Assembly: GCF_011040495.1 (NCBI RefSeq)
Contig: NZ_CP049037.1
Location: forward strand, 3,224,001 to 3,288,000
Source of the DNA: Pseudohalocynthiibacter aestuariivivens
Lineage (GTDB): Bacteria > Pseudomonadota > Alphaproteobacteria > Rhodobacterales > Rhodobacteraceae
Length of the DNA: 64,000 nt
Direction of reading: 5' to 3'
Positions within the stretch are counted from its first letter, which is position 1, and each line of letters begins with the position of its first letter. The position numbers were made by a program, and so were the translations under genes. The notes below the pieces were generated by a model. It saw nothing but the letters and a program-made list of their open reading frames with translations. It had not been told where the DNA came from and searched no databases. Below are positions 35,292 to 45,124 of the stretch, one piece after another.

Positions 35292-35798
35292 ATGAACGAA
35301 GTTCTTGCCTCGGGCAGTGCACGGCTTCTCGGTGACGATATCAATACCGATTACATCGTTCCCTCGCACCGCAAGAAGGAAACGATAGACCCGCAGGTTC
35401 TGCGTGCGTTTGTCTTTGAGGATATCCATCCCGGATTCTATGAAGCGATGGGCGCCGAGACAATTCTGGTTGCAGGCACGAATTTCGGTTGCGGATCGGC
35501 CATGGAGGTCGCCGTGACCGTTCTGCAAGCGGCCGGGGTCAAGGCTGTCATTGCCAAGAGTTTTTCCCGTACGTTTCGGCGGAATGCACTGAACAATGGA
35601 TTGTTGCTGTGTCAGGCGGATGCCACGCACCTCAACGATAACGACGCTGTGACGGTCGGGTTGGAAAATGGTACACTCACTATCGACACGAATGCAGACG
35701 AGCGGATCAAGGCGGGCACTATGCCAGCCTTCATGCTCGAAATGCTGTCGCATGGAGGGCTGACCCGTTTCCTCATGGCAAAGGGCGGTTTCGAATAG
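35292..35798 (+). CDS. Aconitase/3-isopropylmalate dehydratase small subunit family protein (LeuD-like)
   Basis: A 168-residue swivel-domain subunit. Signatures are DDINTDYIVPSHRKKETID, the substrate-facing GTNFGCGSAMEVAV, and IAKSFSRTFRRNALNNGLL. Size and sequence match short LeuD/homoaconitase-type subunits rather than the longer leucine-pathway version (about 200 residues). ATG 35292 is preceded by AAAGGATG. Together with the upstream gene it forms a heterodimeric hydro-lyase in the cluster. Confidence 0.9.
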   Translation: MNEVLASGSARLLGDDINTDYIVPSHRKKETIDPQVLRAFVFEDIHPGFYEAMGAETILVAGTNFGCGSAMEVAVTVLQAAGVKAVIAKSFSRTFRRNALNNGLLLCQADATHLNDNDAVTVGLENGTLTIDTNADERIKAGTMPAFMLEMLSHGGLTRFLMAKGGFE

Positions 35799-35952
35799 GT
35801 TCGCGGATCACGTCAACATGGATTTGCCTATTGGCAGAGGCGGGTAGCCGCATCCTGATCGGCGGCCGTGGCGGATAGCCTGCAGTCATGAAATGAGAAC
35901 ACCCCTGCCATACAGTGGGTTGCGCCAACGATTGTGATGGGGTGTGGAGGGT

Positions 35953-36046
35953 GAGAGGCTGGACAACGACCCAAGCGGGGCTCGTTACGGCTGCTTCCTT
36001 CCGGATCTGACCGGGTTGGCGAGGTGCCTGCCCGCGCCAACCTCTC
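35953..36046 (-). ncRNA. ffs: Signal recognition particle RNA (4.5S-type, short)
   Basis: About 94 bases on the minus strand, from GAGAGGTTGGCGC at the 5' end to CCTCTC at the 3' end, which pair to form a closed rod. The conserved tetraloop and internal-loop region, read on the minus strand as CGGTCAGATCCGGAAGGAAG and CAGCC, matches bacterial SRP domain IV, where Ffh binds. It guides Ffh to nascent membrane proteins. Ends are estimated from the terminal stem. The surrounding gap (35799-36191) shows no other gene. Confidence 0.93.
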
Positions 36047-36191
36047 GAATGTTGATATAGGTCGCCAACGGAGGATTCGCAAGGCGCGAGGTTGGATTAC
36101 GCGCGTTGGCGGAGATACGTCGCGCGCAGGGTAGAATGGGCATTTTCAGAACATTGAAAGGCAGGTTGCGCGTTATGCCGTTTGCACGGGA

Positions 36192-38114
36192 TCAGAGTCC
36201 GAGGCGCAGCCGCGCAAACCCCAGGGGGGTCTGGCCCAGATCTTCGGCTTGTATTTGTTCGAGCGCGCCGGGCACGTGGCGCACCCCCGGCCCGGTGTCC
36301 AGCAAGACCGACGTGCCGGGCAGAGGTGCGAAACGCCAGACGGGCTCTGTCGTCGGGGAGGTGGTGCCAGTGCTGCGCAGGTGGTCGGCAACCAGATCGC
36401 GCATGATGGTCCGACCCTGATGCACATAGACCGAAGCGGGCCAACTGCGATAGGGGCCAGAACCTGCGGCGCGATAGCTGTTCGTGGCCAGCAGGAACAT
36501 TGCCTCATCCTCGACGGGTTGCCCGGCGTGGAGCAGGTCGCGAATGCGGTGTGCGCCCGGATTGGCGAGGGCACCGGCCATGGAGTAGCGAGGCGGTACA
36601 CTGAGGTCGATGCAGTAGCTGAGCCCGTCGATCAGGTCGAAATTATGGCCGGGCACATCGGGGTCGCACAACGGTTGGTCGGCACCGCCGGGTCTGATCT
36701 GGCGAAAGCAGATGGCCGCGCGTTCGAGCCAGTCGCGCAGGTCGGCGCCGCTGAGATGGAGCCCGCAAAGCGTGTTGGGAAATCCGCAGAGATCGGCGAT
36801 GTGGCGCAGGCTGAGCGGGCCGGCAGGGATGTCGGTGAAATGAAGCGGTCCGCCGCGCCCTCCGGTCTTGAACGGGGCCGAGGCCGACAGGATTGGTAGC
36901 GTTTCATAGGCCGTTCCGGTCATCGCACAACGCAGTGCGGCGCGTTGCGCCTGAGTGACGACGCGGACGGCGGCAGAGCATTCAGCCATCGCCAGAAATG
37001 TATGAAGCGGCGCGGCGCTATGGCCTGCGGGTCGCGCGACAAGCGTGAGCGTGGCATTGTGAGCCGCGTCAATTGCTGCACCGAGTGAGCGATCCGGAGT
37101 GACCGCGGGCCGATCCGAAGCGGGCGCGACGGGCCGGGCTTCGGCGTGGTGATTTTGAATCCGCCATGTCCCCGCCCGCCGCTCTAGGTTCAAATCCAGC
37201 ACGCCCAGATGGGAACCGCGAAAACCTGCCATGACGGCGGGTGTGCCGCTAAATGTCCCGGCGTCCGGGTCGACCCCGGACTGCGTTATTCCGCCCGTCT
37301 GCGGAAAGACCTGATGGCTGTGACCGGCTATCAGCGCATCAACTCCCGGCACCGCAGCAAGCGATAGGGCCGCATTTTCCATCCCGGGGCGATAGGGCCC
37401 CGACTCTATCCCGGTATGGGCCAGCATCAGCACCAGATCGGCCCCTTGGTGCCGCATCTGCGGGATCAGGCGGCGGGCGGTTTGAACCATATCCTGCGCC
37501 GTTGCCTGTCCGCTCAGGTGACAGGTGTCCCAAATCGTGATCTGGGTTGGCACCAGACCGATCACACCTAATATCAGCGTATGGGATTGCCCTTGGGTGT
37601 CGATGATCTGTCGTGGAAGCAACAGATAAGGCGGCAGCAAAGGGGCGCCCATCGGGCCTGGTCCGATGGTCACATTTGCGCAGGTGATGGGAAACCGGGC
37701 GGCGGAAAGCGTCTGCGTGAGCCAGTCAAGGCCGAAATTGAATTCATGGTTGCCCAATCCTGCCGCGTCATACCCCAGATGATTCATCGCCGTAATCATC
37801 GGGTGGTCCCCGGTCCAACCGCTGTCGGCCTGCGCAGTGATGTCGCTAAGTGGCGTGCCCTGCAATGCATCGCCATTGTCGAACAGCATGACGTTGGACG
37901 CCTCGGCCCGCGCGGCGCGGATCAGGGTGGCAGTACGAGCCAGCCCGTAAGGCTGATCGCCTTTGTCCGCATAATAGTCATAAGGCAGCAGATTGGCGTG
38001 CAGGTCAGTGGTGGACAACAGACGAAGTGTCGCCTGTATGGCCGGAGTTTGGATCTGCTTGGTGCGCGCTGCGGATGTTCTATGTGGGGTCATTACTGGC
38101 GTGGGCATGATCAA
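36192..38114 (-). CDS. cpdB: 2',3'-cyclic-nucleotide 2'-phosphodiesterase/3'-nucleotidase family protein (no signal peptide seen)
   Basis: A 640-residue metallophosphoesterase plus 5'-nucleotidase C-terminal domain. The first half has TTDLHANLLPYDYY (metal ligands D and H), DNGDALQGTPL, LGNHEFNFGLDWL and the H-containing AHTGIESG and AGHSHQVFP. The second half has FLAMAECSAAVR-like and NTLCGLHLSGADLRDWLE segments of the nucleotide-binding domain. Family members act in the periplasm, but the N-terminus here (MIMPTPVMTPHRTSAART) shows no hydrophobic signal, so it may be cytoplasmic or the start is wrong. Monocistronic. Confidence 0.88.
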   Translation of the reverse strand: MIMPTPVMTPHRTSAARTKQIQTPAIQATLRLLSTTDLHANLLPYDYYADKGDQPYGLARTATLIRAARAEASNVMLFDNGDALQGTPLSDITAQADSGWTGDHPMITAMNHLGYDAAGLGNHEFNFGLDWLTQTLSAARFPITCANVTIGPGPMGAPLLPPYLLLPRQIIDTQGQSHTLILGVIGLVPTQITIWDTCHLSGQATAQDMVQTARRLIPQMRHQGADLVLMLAHTGIESGPYRPGMENAALSLAAVPGVDALIAGHSHQVFPQTGGITQSGVDPDAGTFSGTPAVMAGFRGSHLGVLDLNLERRAGTWRIQNHHAEARPVAPASDRPAVTPDRSLGAAIDAAHNATLTLVARPAGHSAAPLHTFLAMAECSAAVRVVTQAQRAALRCAMTGTAYETLPILSASAPFKTGGRGGPLHFTDIPAGPLSLRHIADLCGFPNTLCGLHLSGADLRDWLERAAICFRQIRPGGADQPLCDPDVPGHNFDLIDGLSYCIDLSVPPRYSMAGALANPGAHRIRDLLHAGQPVEDEAMFLLATNSYRAAGSGPYRSWPASVYVHQGRTIMRDLVADHLRSTGTTSPTTEPVWRFAPLPGTSVLLDTGPGVRHVPGALEQIQAEDLGQTPLGFARLRLGL

Positions 38115-38281
38115 AATATTTAGGTTGGCGAAGGAGAACGCCTTAAAATTTAATAGCTTCTATACCATCAACCCTAAGTTGCCTTTCTCGAGTTTCGCAA
38201 GAAATGCGGCGCTCCGAACGGCCCCGACTTGTCCTTGATCAAAGATCGTGGCACCTGAGCAACAAATCTAAGGAGAGAACA

Positions 38282-39265
38282 ATGCGGCACGCAGAAACGG
38301 TGACGTTTGGCGGTTCTGGGCTGGATCGGGCGGCCGCATTGCGCAGCATGCCGGACCTGATGGATCGCGCCAGACGTGAAGGCACCGCGCTGAGCATTCT
38401 TTTGTGGCGTGGCAAGCCGTTGGTACAGGCGGGCAGTCTGGATCAACTGGTGCGATTGCCGATGGATCATCCGATTATTAAGAGTGGCCGACACGTTGAT
38501 GCAGATAGCGAGATTCTGCTCGGTCGTGAAGCGGATGGCACGCTGGTCTTTGCTCATGACATGTCGAGTTGGCTACCTGCGGGGCTGGAGGCGACATCGC
38601 TGAACACGTTCCTTGATGCCTCTGAACAGCAACACCCGGACCTGCCGCAGGATGCGGTTTTTGCCGAGCTGCGCCGGGTCATGACTAGCCTGACCGCGCG
38701 GGATGCCGAACTGGCGGCGACGGCGAAGGCGCTCTATTCGTGGCACGCGAGCCACGGGTTCTGTGCCTGTTGTGGCGTTGCCAGCGAGATCGCGCAGGCG
38801 GGATGGCAACGGGGCTGTCCCAGCTGCAACGCGCAACATTTTCCGCGCACCGATCCTGTGGTTATCATGCTGATCCTGAATGGCAATTCGGTTCTGATGG
38901 GACGATCTCCGGGGTGGCCGGATGGGATGTACTCGCTGCTGGCCGGCTTTGTCGAGCCGGGCGAGACGATCGAGGCCGCGGTACGGCGTGAAGTTATGGA
39001 AGAGACACAGGTGCAGGTCGGTGCTGTCCGGTATCTGGCCAGTCAGCCTTGGGCCTTTCCCACGTCGTTGATGATAGGATGCGAGGGAATCGCCACCAGC
39101 ACGGAAATCACTGTCGATCCGGTCGAGATTGAGGACGCGATATGGGTCACGCGTGAAGACATGGCGCAAGTCTTTGCCGGGCAGCACCCGGATATTGCCC
39201 CGGCACGAAAGGGTGCGATTGCGCATTTTTTGCTGCGCAACTGGCTTGCGGATACGCTGGATTGA
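38282..39265 (+). CDS. nudC: NAD(+)/NADH diphosphatase
   Basis: A 327-residue Nudix enzyme that splits NADH to NMNH and AMP and can remove NAD caps from RNA. The zinc ribbon is CACCGVASEIAQAGWQRGCPSC-like, with four cysteines (about residues 161-182), followed by the Nudix box GFVEPGETIEAAVRREVMEETQV (about 223-245) and the SQPWAFPTSLMIG motif, which is specific to NudC. ATG 38282 follows AAGGAGAG. The length is slightly above E. coli NudC (257 aa) because of the larger N-terminal domain usual in alphaproteobacteria. Confidence 0.95.
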   Translation: MRHAETVTFGGSGLDRAAALRSMPDLMDRARREGTALSILLWRGKPLVQAGSLDQLVRLPMDHPIIKSGRHVDADSEILLGREADGTLVFAHDMSSWLPAGLEATSLNTFLDASEQQHPDLPQDAVFAELRRVMTSLTARDAELAATAKALYSWHASHGFCACCGVASEIAQAGWQRGCPSCNAQHFPRTDPVVIMLILNGNSVLMGRSPGWPDGMYSLLAGFVEPGETIEAAVRREVMEETQVQVGAVRYLASQPWAFPTSLMIGCEGIATSTEITVDPVEIEDAIWVTREDMAQVFAGQHPDIAPARKGAIAHFLLRNWLADTLD

Positions 39266-39303
39266 GGTGACAATAGGCGGAAAAGCACGAAAGAGGCTGA
39301 GCA

Positions 39304-39771
39304 ATGAAATTCTCGACCAGAGAAGACGTCGAAGCACCTATTGAGTTTGTTTTTGATCAGGTGTCAGATTTCGCAATGTTGGAACGCTTGGCGCTGCGGC
39401 GTGGAGCCGAAGTGCAGCGCGTCGACGACAAGCCGCAGAATGGTGCGGGCATGTTGTGGAATACTGCGTTCGAATTGCGCGGGAAACGCAGGAAAATGCA
39501 GTTGGAACTGACCGAGTACGACCCGCCGAGCGGGATGTGCTTTGTTGCAACGTCATCGGCTCTGAACTGCGAAATGGTGCTGGATCTGGTGGCGCTGTCG
39601 CGTGGACGCACACGAATGTCGATGGAGATGGAGCTGAAACCGCAGACGCTGTCATCACGGCTGATGGTTCAGTCGCTTAAGCTGGCGAAATCGAACATGA
39701 CTAAGCGTTTCGAGGCGCGCGCGGCATCTTTTGCGCGCGACATGGAAGATAAATATTCTCGCCGCGGCTGA
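39304..39771 (+). CDS. SRPBCC family protein
   Basis: A 155-residue protein with the START-like helix-grip fold: starts MKFSTREDVEAPIEFVFDQVSDF, then the beta segments GAGMLWNTAFELRGKRRKMQLEL and MVLDLVALSRGRTRMSMEMEL, and a long C-terminal helix that ends MTKRFEARAASFARDM. Such proteins bind hydrophobic ligands; no ligand can be inferred. It follows nudC by 38 bases and may be co-transcribed. Confidence 0.82.
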   Translation: MKFSTREDVEAPIEFVFDQVSDFAMLERLALRRGAEVQRVDDKPQNGAGMLWNTAFELRGKRRKMQLELTEYDPPSGMCFVATSSALNCEMVLDLVALSRGRTRMSMEMELKPQTLSSRLMVQSLKLAKSNMTKRFEARAASFARDMEDKYSRRG

Positions 39772-39803
39772 GCCATTTTGATACTTTGTGACGATATAGC
39801 GAA

Positions 39804-39828
39804 GCGCCCGGCTGACTGGCCCGGACGC
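39804..39828. terminator. Weak hairpin between convergent genes
   Basis: GCGCCCGG (39804-39811) pairs with CCGGACGC (39821-39828), one G-T pair in one orientation, between the ends of the plus-strand SRPBCC gene and the minus-strand repeat protein gene. No good T tract follows in either direction, so it is only a weak candidate bidirectional terminator. Confidence 0.3.
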
Positions 39829-39894
39829 CTCTCGTCTGCGCGGTGCATGGAGAAGACGAAGTGAAACTGCGCCGCGTCAGGCGTTCGGTTGCGC

Positions 39895-40173
39895 TTATGT
39901 GAGGCCGTGGCGCTCTTGCGCGCTCAGTTCGCTCAGATCGAAGGTTTTTGCGTTTTCCTTGCGGTCGCCAGTGTCGCGAGCACGGGTGCGTGGATCGCCC
40001 GCCCGCTCGCTACCAAAGAGTTCGCTGGTCTCGAATATTTTGGCCCGCTCCAGACGATCGCCCGTGTCACGGGCGCTGTATGTGCTATCGGTCGCAATGT
40101 TGATCGGCGGCGTGTTGGCCAGCGCGGGGGATGCGGTGGCGGTGATGAGGGCGATAAGGCTGAACAGTCGCAT
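39895..40173 (-). CDS. Small secreted protein with a duplicated 24-residue unit
   Basis: A 92-residue protein with a signal peptide (MRLFSLIALITATASPALA). The mature part is an almost complete two-fold repeat: ARDTGDRLERAKIFETSELF then ARDTGDRKENAKTFDLSELS, each ending in ER. Charged and without cysteines. No family recognised. The repeat suggests a small binding or structural protein in the periplasm. It is monocistronic and convergent with the SRPBCC gene. Confidence 0.65.
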   Translation of the reverse strand: MRLFSLIALITATASPALANTPPINIATDSTYSARDTGDRLERAKIFETSELFGSERAGDPRTRARDTGDRKENAKTFDLSELSAQERHGLT

Positions 40174-40385
40174 ATTGTGATCCTTTCACGTCAGGTGTCA
40201 GTTGGTGCTGGGGCGGGCGGTATGCCTGCCTTGCATGACCCTGAAGTGGGGGCGCGCAACGTAATGGAAATGGGCAGTCGCCGCGACGTGAAAAACCGGT
40301 CACTGCGCCGCACGGCGCTGTGATCTGGGCATGATGGTATCGTGATCGGCCATGCCCCACCGACGCGAGGCGGCGGGCGGCCGTG

Positions 40386-41219
40386 CTATTCGCGTGCAGG
40401 GTCGCGCGGGTAGACCCCCAGAATATCGAGCTGCGAGGTGAAATACCGCAACTCTTCCAACGCCAGCGCGACACCGGGATCCTCGGGGTGGCCTTCGATA
40501 TCGGCATAGAATTGCGTGGCCGAAAACGACCCGCCCACCATGTAGGATTCCAGCTTGGTCATATTCACGCCGTTGGTGGCGAACCCGCCCATCGCCTTGT
40601 ACAGCGCCGCAGGAATGTTGCGGACGGTAAAGACGAAACTGGTGATCATCCCATCATCGCCACGCCGCGACATATCCGGTTCGGGCGACATAACTAGAAA
40701 ACGGGTGGTGTTGTTGCCTTCATCCTCGATATGGCGCGCCAAAACGTCGAGGCCATAGATTTGTCCCGCCAGTTCGCTGGCCAGTGCGGCAGTCGTTGGA
40801 TCGCCGTCTTGCGCCACCTGCCGGGCGGACCCGGCGGTGTCCGCACCGGTCACGCGAGCGATGTTGTGCGCCTCAAGATAGGCGCGGCACTGGCCCAGCA
40901 GCATGGTATGGCTCATCGCCTGTTTTACATCAGCCAGCGCCGTTCCGGGCAGTGCCAACAGGTTGATATGCACGCGCACGAACGCCTCGTTGATGATGTG
41001 CAGTCCACTGTTGGGCATCAGATGGTGGATGTCCGCAACCCGGCCAAAGGTCGAATTTTCGACCGGTAACATCGCCAATACGGCCGCCCCCGCGCGGACG
41101 GCCTCCATCGCGTCCTCGAAGGTGCGGCAGGGCAGCGGATCAAGGTCCGGATAGGTGTCGACGCAGGCCTGATGTGAATAGGCACCGGGTTCGCCTTGAA
41201 AGGCAATACGATTGGTCAT
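40386..41219 (-). CDS. pheA: Prephenate dehydratase
   Basis: A 277-residue monofunctional enzyme of phenylalanine biosynthesis: prephenate to phenylpyruvate with loss of CO2 and water. Begins RIAFQGEPGAYSHQA, contains VENSTFGRVADIHHL, the TGADTAGSARQVA catalytic region, and NTTRFLVMSPEP, and ends with an ACT domain starting TSFVFTVRNIPAALYKAMGGFA and ESYMVGGSFSATQFYADIEG, which binds Phe for feedback. No chorismate mutase domain, as usual in alphaproteobacteria. Divergent from cycM. Confidence 0.97.
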   Translation of the reverse strand: MTNRIAFQGEPGAYSHQACVDTYPDLDPLPCRTFEDAMEAVRAGAAVLAMLPVENSTFGRVADIHHLMPNSGLHIINEAFVRVHINLLALPGTALADVKQAMSHTMLLGQCRAYLEAHNIARVTGADTAGSARQVAQDGDPTTAALASELAGQIYGLDVLARHIEDEGNNTTRFLVMSPEPDMSRRGDDGMITSFVFTVRNIPAALYKAMGGFATNGVNMTKLESYMVGGSFSATQFYADIEGHPEDPGVALALEELRYFTSQLDILGVYPRDPARE

Positions 41220-41349
41220 GGTGTTGTTATCCTGTCACCTTGCTCGGCCCTTGGGCATTTGGTCGCGGAAACTATACCTTGCGCCCGCCTAGGGGAAGCG
41301 GATAGATACGCGGCCAAGAGACTTCTAAAACTCAAATGGAAACGGGCCT

Positions 41350-41865
41350 ATGTTCGACACGATGACACTGACCAAGATTCTGGGCGGCTTTTGCGGGGCC
41401 TTTCTGGTGTTCCTTCTGGGAAAATTTGCGGCTGAAACCATCTATCACGGTGGCGGCAGCCATGGCGGCGATCACGCCCAAGGCTATGTGATTGAAACGG
41501 GTGGCGACACCGATGCGGTGGAAGAAGAAGGCCCGTCCATCGAAGAGCTTCTTGCGTCGGCTGATATCGGCAAGGGCGAACGCGTCTTTAACAAATGCAA
41601 GGCTTGTCACAAGCTGGAGGCAGGTGAGAATTCAACTGGTCCTTCGCTCTATGGCGTTGTGGGTCGCGATGTGGGCGCAGCCGAGGGTTTCGGGTATTCG
41701 GGTAGCCTCAAAGCCGTTGCCGATGTCTGGACGCCCGAGCATCTGGACGGGTTCCTGACGAAACCGGCCAGCTACGCACCGGGCACGTCGATGGGCTTTT
41801 CCGGGCTTGGCAAGGCAGAAGATCGCGCGAATGTGATTGCGTATCTCGACAGCCTCGACAATTGA
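41350..41865 (+). CDS. cycM: Membrane-anchored cytochrome c (CycM/cytochrome c552 type)
   Basis: A 171-residue class I cytochrome c with an uncleaved N-terminal membrane anchor (about 6-30), an acidic and Gly/His-rich linker, and a heme domain. Heme ligands are C83, C86 and H87 in CKACH, with M148 in TSMGF as axial ligand. Proteins of this design (Paracoccus CycM, Rhodobacter cytochrome cy) carry electrons from the bc1 complex to terminal oxidases while staying on the membrane. A strong terminator follows. Divergent from pheA. Confidence 0.92.
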   Translation: MFDTMTLTKILGGFCGAFLVFLLGKFAAETIYHGGGSHGGDHAQGYVIETGGDTDAVEEEGPSIEELLASADIGKGERVFNKCKACHKLEAGENSTGPSLYGVVGRDVGAAEGFGYSGSLKAVADVWTPEHLDGFLTKPASYAPGTSMGFSGLGKAEDRANVIAYLDSLDN

Positions 41866-41889
41866 TACTGGGTCGTTTTGATTACAAAT

Positions 41890-41922
41890 AGCCGCCAGAT
41901 CAGCAGGGTCTGGCGGCTTTTT
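41890..41922 (+). terminator. Strong intrinsic terminator after cycM
   Basis: A perfect 10-base-pair stem, AGCCGCCAGA (41890-41899) with TCTGGCGGCT (41909-41918), loop of 9, followed by TTTTT, 25 bases after the cytochrome stop. Confidence 0.93.
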
Positions 41923-42058
41923 GCTGCGCGGTGCATTTGGCGGGCCGGGTTTCACGGAATGACCGCCGATCAACGCTTGAAACTCGCAGTGAGCCTCCAT
42001 TAGCTTGCAGTAGGCAAAACGCGCCCCAGATAAATGGGGCAGCAACAGGGAGGTCAGG

Positions 42059-44026
42059 ATGATCGTACGCACAGATCACCAGAAGGCACGCACCGCGCAA
42101 GGTCGCGCTATCGCGCGGGCACCGCACCGCAGCAGACGCCGGTCGTTCTGGACCGCAATGCTGGGCCTTGGCATCGCCGCGTTGATGGCGCAGGCCGCTC
42201 TGGCTGAAGACAAGATCATCCGCACCCACGGATATTCCTATTTCGGCGACCTGAGCTACCCTGCCGATTTTCCGCATTTCAACTATGTGAATCCCGACGC
42301 GCCCAAGGGTGGAGAAATCTCGCTGGCGGCATCCGGCACCTTCGATACGCTCAACCCTTATGCGCTGAAGGGTGTGCCAGGGTCGGGCACCCCGATACTA
42401 TACGAGTCGCTGCTGGCCGAGGATCCGCTGAGCAACACCAACTGGGTGCCTGCCGACGCCTATGGCGAGAGTTATGGACTGCTGGCCGAGCGACTGGAAT
42501 ATGACGAGGGCAAAACATGGGTCATTTTCCACATGCGCCCCGAAGCGCGGTTCTCCGACGGAACGCCAGTGACCGCGCATGATGTGGTGTTTTCACATAA
42601 CTTGTTCATCACACAGGGGATTCCGTCCTACGCCGAGGCCGTGAAAAAACGCATTCTGACCGCCGAGGCGCTGGATGATCATCGAGTAAAGTTCACCTTT
42701 GCCGATGATCCGTCACGGCGGTCGATGATTGATCAGGTCGGATCGACCCCGGTGTTCTCTAAGGCGTGGTACGAACGCACGGGGGCCAAGCTGAACGAAT
42801 CGCGGCTTGATCCCGCGATCGGGTCGGGCCCGTATGTTCTGGACAGTTTCGATGTGGGCCGCCGGATCGTCTATCGACGCAATCCCGATTATTGGGGCTG
42901 GGATTTGCCGGTCAATCAGGGGCGGTTCAACTTTGACCGCATCCGTATCGAGTATTTTCTGGACGACGCGGCCACCTTCGAGTCGTTCAAGGCGGGCGAA
43001 TACCTGTTCCGGTCCGAGACCAGTTCGAAAAAATGGGCACGGTCGTATGATTTCCCTGCCGTGCAAAACGATTGGGTCAAGCTGGAAGAACTGCCGGACG
43101 GGTTGCCGCCCGGTGCCTCTGGTTTTGTCTTCAACCTTGGCCGGGAAAAACTACAGGACAAGCGTGTGCGGCAGGCGATTGCGTTGGCGTTCAACTTTGA
43201 ATGGACCAACGAGTCACTGCAATACGGGCTGTTCAAGCAGCGCCATTCCTACACACAGGACACCGACTTAGAAGCCAAGGGGCCACCTGAGGGACTGGAG
43301 CTGGAACTGTTGAAATCGCTGGGCGATGTGGTGCCCGCCGAGATGCTGAGTGATCCTGCGGTTATGGCGCACAGCTCGCGCGCAGACGGGCTGTCGGATC
43401 GGCGCAACCGCCGGCAGGCGATGAAACTGCTGGACGAAGCGGGTTGGCCCGTGGGCGATGACGGCAAGCGCCGCAATGCCAAGGGCGAGTTGCTGACGCT
43501 GAACTTTCCGATCCCGGCACCAAGTGCGGCGACGCTGGGCGGGATCATCGAAAACTTTATGAGCAATATCGAACAGCTGGGAATCACGCCGAGATACGAG
43601 ACGATTGATGTGTCGCAATTCACCCTGCGGCGACGCGAGCGTGATTATGACATGCTGTTTGCCTCTTACTACCCGCTGACCGGAGCGGGCACCGGACTGC
43701 GCCAGATGTATGGGTCAGAGGCGGCGTCCTACTCTGTCTTTAACCCCGCCGGGATCGCCAGCCCGTTGATCGATGCGATCATCGACGCGTCGCTGGAGAC
43801 ACAAAGCCAAGCAGAAGAGGACGCAGCCATGCGCGCGCTGGATCGCGCATTGCGTTACGAGTTCGCCATGGTGCCGGTGTGGTATAATGACAAGCATTGG
43901 GTCGCCTATTGGGATGTGTTCGACCACCCCAAGGATCAGCCGCCCTATCAGTTGGGTGTGCTGGATTTCTGGTGGTTCGATGCGGAAAAGGCCGCCGCGC
44001 TCAAGGCGGCGGGTGCATTGAGGTAA
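42059..44026 (+). CDS. yejA: Peptide ABC transporter substrate-binding protein (YejA family)
   Basis: A 655-residue periplasmic SBP_bac_5 family receptor of the YejABEF importer for peptides and microcin C-like compounds. A long basic n-region precedes the signal [17 protein letters not shown] (about 33-49). Then comes [35 protein letters not shown], the typical YejA start, and a core with [22 protein letters not shown] lies before ATG 42059. Followed 8 bases later by yejB. Confidence 0.95.
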   Translation: MIVRTDHQKARTAQGRAIARAPHRSRRRSFWTAMLGLGIAALMAQAALAEDKIIRTHGYSYFGDLSYPADFPHFNYVNPDAPKGGEISLAASGTFDTLNPYALKGVPGSGTPILYESLLAEDPLSNTNWVPADAYGESYGLLAERLEYDEGKTWVIFHMRPEARFSDGTPVTAHDVVFSHNLFITQGIPSYAEAVKKRILTAEALDDHRVKFTFADDPSRRSMIDQVGSTPVFSKAWYERTGAKLNESRLDPAIGSGPYVLDSFDVGRRIVYRRNPDYWGWDLPVNQGRFNFDRIRIEYFLDDAATFESFKAGEYLFRSETSSKKWARSYDFPAVQNDWVKLEELPDGLPPGASGFVFNLGREKLQDKRVRQAIALAFNFEWTNESLQYGLFKQRHSYTQDTDLEAKGPPEGLELELLKSLGDVVPAEMLSDPAVMAHSSRADGLSDRRNRRQAMKLLDEAGWPVGDDGKRRNAKGELLTLNFPIPAPSAATLGGIIENFMSNIEQLGITPRYETIDVSQFTLRRRERDYDMLFASYYPLTGAGTGLRQMYGSEAASYSVFNPAGIASPLIDAIIDASLETQSQAEEDAAMRALDRALRYEFAMVPVWYNDKHWVAYWDVFDHPKDQPPYQLGVLDFWWFDAEKAAALKAAGALR

Positions 44027-44033
44027 ACCGCGT

Positions 44034-45122
44034 ATGGGTGCCTATATCCTGCGGCGGCTGTTGCTGATCATTCCGACGCTTCTGGGGATTATGATCATCA
44101 ACTTTGCGCTGGTGCAGTTCGTGCCGGGTGGACCGGTCGAGCAGATCATCGCCAAGATGCAGGGCGAGGGCGACGTGTTCGAGGGGTTCTCGGGCGGCGG
44201 GGCCGATGCGGGCGGCGAAATGCTGAGTCAGGGCAGCGAGAAATATGTCGGCGCGCGCGGCCTGCCGCCGGAATTGATCAAAGAACTGGAAGAGCAGTTC
44301 GGCCTTGATAAGCCTCCGGTGGAACGCTTCATCGGGATGATGTGGAACTATGCGCGGTTCGATTTCGGCGAGAGCTATTTTCGCAAGATCGACGTGACCG
44401 ATCTGGTGCTGGAGAAAATGCCGGTGTCGATCACTCTGGGTCTGTGGTCGACGGTGATCGCCTATCTGATTTCGATCCCACTGGGCATTTCCAAAGCAGT
44501 GCGCGACGGCAGCCCCTTCGACACTTGGACCAGTGGGGCGATCATCATCGCCTATGCGATCCCTGCATTCCTGTTTGCGATCATGCTGCTGGTGCTGTTT
44601 GCGGGGGGCTCATACTGGAAATGGTTCCCGTTGCGCGGTCTCACATCGGATGATTTCGACCAGCTGAGCGCACTGGGCAAAGTCGGCGATTATTTGTGGC
44701 ACATCACGCTGCCGGTTCTGGCCAGCACGATTTCAGCCTTTGCAACGCTGACACTGCTAACCAAGAACAGTTTTCTCGATGAGCTCAAGAAGCACTACGT
44801 TATGACCGCCCGCGCCAAGGGACTGAGCGAAAAACGCGTGCTCTATGGCCACGTGTTCCGCAATGCGATGCTGATCGTGATCGCGGGGTTTCCTGCGGTA
44901 TTCATCGGCGTGTTCTTTGGCGGATCGGTGTTGATCGAGACGATTTTCTCGCTCGACGGGCTGGGACGGCTTGGGTTCGAGGCCGCCGTCGGGCGCGATT
45001 ACCCGGTGATGTTCGGAACGCTCTTTCTTTTTGGCCTCATTGGACTGGTGGTCGGGATCATATCGGATCTGATGTATGTGCTGGTCGATCCGCGCATTGA
45101 TTTTGAAAAGCGGGAGGGGTGA
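44034..45122 (+). CDS. yejB: Peptide ABC transporter permease YejB
   Basis: A 362-residue permease of the DppB/OppB type: first helix at [24 protein letters not shown], cytoplasmic loops, and the EAA motif region [22 protein letters not shown] that docks the ATPase. It carries a Gly-rich, acidic periplasmic insert (about 46-75) seen in other YejB proteins. A small ORF then fills the gap before yejE exactly, starting 2 bases after the yejB stop. Confidence 0.96.
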   Translation: MGAYILRRLLLIIPTLLGIMIINFALVQFVPGGPVEQIIAKMQGEGDVFEGFSGGGADAGGEMLSQGSEKYVGARGLPPELIKELEEQFGLDKPPVERFIGMMWNYARFDFGESYFRKIDVTDLVLEKMPVSITLGLWSTVIAYLISIPLGISKAVRDGSPFDTWTSGAIIIAYAIPAFLFAIMLLVLFAGGSYWKWFPLRGLTSDDFDQLSALGKVGDYLWHITLPVLASTISAFATLTLLTKNSFLDELKKHYVMTARAKGLSEKRVLYGHVFRNAMLIVIAGFPAVFIGVFFGGSVLIETIFSLDGLGRLGFEAAVGRDYPVMFGTLFLFGLIGLVVGIISDLMYVLVDPRIDFEKREG

Positions 45123-45124
45123 GG

